Positions 5,950 to 6,708 of a stretch of 6,708 nt of DNA are shown here, one piece after another (within the stretch, counting starts at the first letter, position 1; each line of letters starts with the position of its first letter). Below the pieces are notes generated by a model. That model was given only the letters and a program-made list of their open reading frames with translations, did no database searches and had not been told where the DNA came from. The stretch is from an uncultured Oscillibacter sp. GTDB lineage: Bacteria; Bacillota_A; Clostridia; Oscillospirales; Oscillospiraceae. Both the position numbers and the translations under genes were made by a program. The DNA is taken from positions 1 to 6,708 of the forward strand of contig CAQVQZ010000119.1 of NCBI GenBank assembly GCA_948902155.1. Reading direction: 5' to 3'.

Positions 5950-6631
5950 GCCGCCACTCCTCTCTCATGGACAGCAGCGCGGTGATGACATTCCGCAGCG
6001 CGTCCCCTTTTTCCTGGCCGCCGCCGGAGCGGTTCAGCCCCGCTACGGCGGTTTGCAGGTGGATAATCTTCTCAATCATGTACCGGTCCCCCAGCGGGTC
6101 GTGAAGCAGGGCGGCTCCGCCGTAGAGCTGGCCCAGGGTCAGGGACATCCCGCCGCCTCCGGCCTGCATCACCGGGTAGATTGTGCCCCGGTCCTCTACC
6201 AGCGCTTCCCGGAAGATGGCGTAACCGTTCTCCGCCAGAAAGCCCCGCAGGACCTCGGCCCGGGTCTGGGGCTGAAGCAGCAGTGTGTGCTTCCCGTCCG
6301 CCGTCCAGGGGGCGTCCGCCAGTATGGCGGCGATATTCTCCCCCCCCATACCGGCGATGGCAATGGTATCCGCCTCCTCCGGCGAGAGAACGGAGAGCCC
6401 GTTCCCAAGCCGGTACTCGATCCCGTCCGCGCCGTAAAGCCGTCCGGTTTCCCTGGCCCGGGCCAGGGGCCCTTCCCGCAGATCGCAGGCAATGGCAGAG
6501 ACCACGCGCCCATGGAGCCGAAGCCACACGGGCAGATATGCGTGATCCGTGCCAACATCGGCGAGCCGCGCGCCGGGAGGCGTCCAGTCCGCCAGCAGCT
6601 GAAGGCGGGGCGTCAATTCCAGTTTCCGCAA
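5933..6631 (-). CDS. trmK: tRNA (adenine(22)-N(1))-methyltransferase TrmK
   Basis: This 232-residue SAM-dependent methyltransferase adds a methyl group to N1 of adenine 22 in the tRNA D-loop region. The Rossmann core has motif I at ADVGTDHAYLP (24-34), an acidic residue at the second strand end (ACDLREG, 48-54), and the family signature IAGMGGENI (92-100). LLLQPQT (117-123) follows, then the helical C-terminal region (about 165-230) expected to contact tRNA. The start is taken as TTG at 6631-6629. The frame is closed by TAA only three codons upstream, and the residues that follow (LELTPRLQLLADW) match the usual family N-terminus, so no ATG is available. A possible ribosome site (AAGGCGGAG, 6652-6644) lies inside the preceding gene with a long 12-base spacing. 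The gene overlaps the NIF3-like gene by 17 bases. The product is well supported; the exact start is slightly less certain. Confidence 0.92.
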   Translation of the reverse strand: MRKLELTPRLQLLADWTPPGARLADVGTDHAYLPVWLRLHGRVVSAIACDLREGPLARARETGRLYGADGIEYRLGNGLSVLSPEEADTIAIAGMGGENIAAILADAPWTADGKHTLLLQPQTRAEVLRGFLAENGYAIFREALVEDRGTIYPVMQAGGGGMSLTLGQLYGGAALLHDPLGDRYMIEKIIHLQTAVAGLNRSGGGQEKGDALRNVITALLSMREEWRRANCR

Positions 6632-6640
6632 GACGGACGG

Positions 6641-6708
6641 TTACTCCGCCTTTTTGTTGGCCTCTTCGTTGACCAGGGCCAGCAGCTTCTCCACGTCGAT
6701 GCCGTGGA
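6641..6708 (-). CDS. C-terminal end of an unidentified upstream gene
   Basis: The last 21 codons of a minus-strand gene enter from the right edge and end at TAA (6643-6641). The tail reads HGIDVEKLLALVNEEANKKA followed by Glu, an amphipathic charged helix. I do not recognise the family; the primary sigma factor gene often sits upstream of trmK in Firmicutes, but this tail does not look like a sigma-70 C-terminus. It lies 9 bases from the trmK start, so it is probably in the same operon. Reality as a gene is inferred from frame, composition, spacing and the ribosome-site-like sequence at its end. Confidence 0.55.
   Translation of the reverse strand, partial: HGIDVEKLLALVNEEANKKAE

Overview
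The window comes from a GC-rich Gram-positive genome. The best guess is a member of the Clostridia in the Oscillospiraceae/Ruminococcaceae range (a Flavonifractor- or Oscillibacter-like gut anaerobe). This rests on the protein families present, strong AGGAGG-type ribosome binding sites, GC-rich codon use, and the gene pair trmK-NIF3, which is typical of Firmicutes. The taxonomic placement is an inference from style and was not tested by a search.

Layout. (1) Positions 1-705, minus strand: a membrane-anchored XRE-type regulator whose C-terminus runs off the left edge. (2) Positions 706-901: a divergent intergenic region with a large imperfect inverted repeat and candidate promoters for both directions. 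(3) Positions 902-4291, plus strand: a three-gene cluster encoding a soluble VTC-domain (polyphosphate polymerase type) protein, a DUF4956 multi-pass membrane protein, and a CotH-family kinase with a hydrophobic segment at each end. (4) Positions 4292-4429: a convergent terminator region with one GC-rich hairpin per strand and an AT-rich spacer between them. (5) Positions 4430-6708, minus strand: a tightly packed housekeeping operon, read as unidentified gene C-terminus -> trmK (tRNA A22 methyltransferase) -> NIF3-like dinuclear metal protein -> YebC/TACO1-family protein. Its genes overlap or are separated by 5-9 bases.

How the genes may work together. The plus-strand cluster is the interesting part. 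It places a probable polyphosphate-making enzyme on the cytoplasmic face, a small integral membrane protein with an Arg/Lys-containing signature, and an apparently extracytoplasmic protein kinase under one likely transcription unit. A divergently transcribed regulator with its own transmembrane segment and an outside domain sits next to them. A membrane-coupled polyphosphate synthesis, export or surface-phosphorylation system is a reasonable hypothesis, but none of its biochemistry can be read from DNA alone. The minus-strand operon looks like ordinary translation and tRNA housekeeping. No tRNA, rRNA, CRISPR array, insertion sequence or phage gene was seen.
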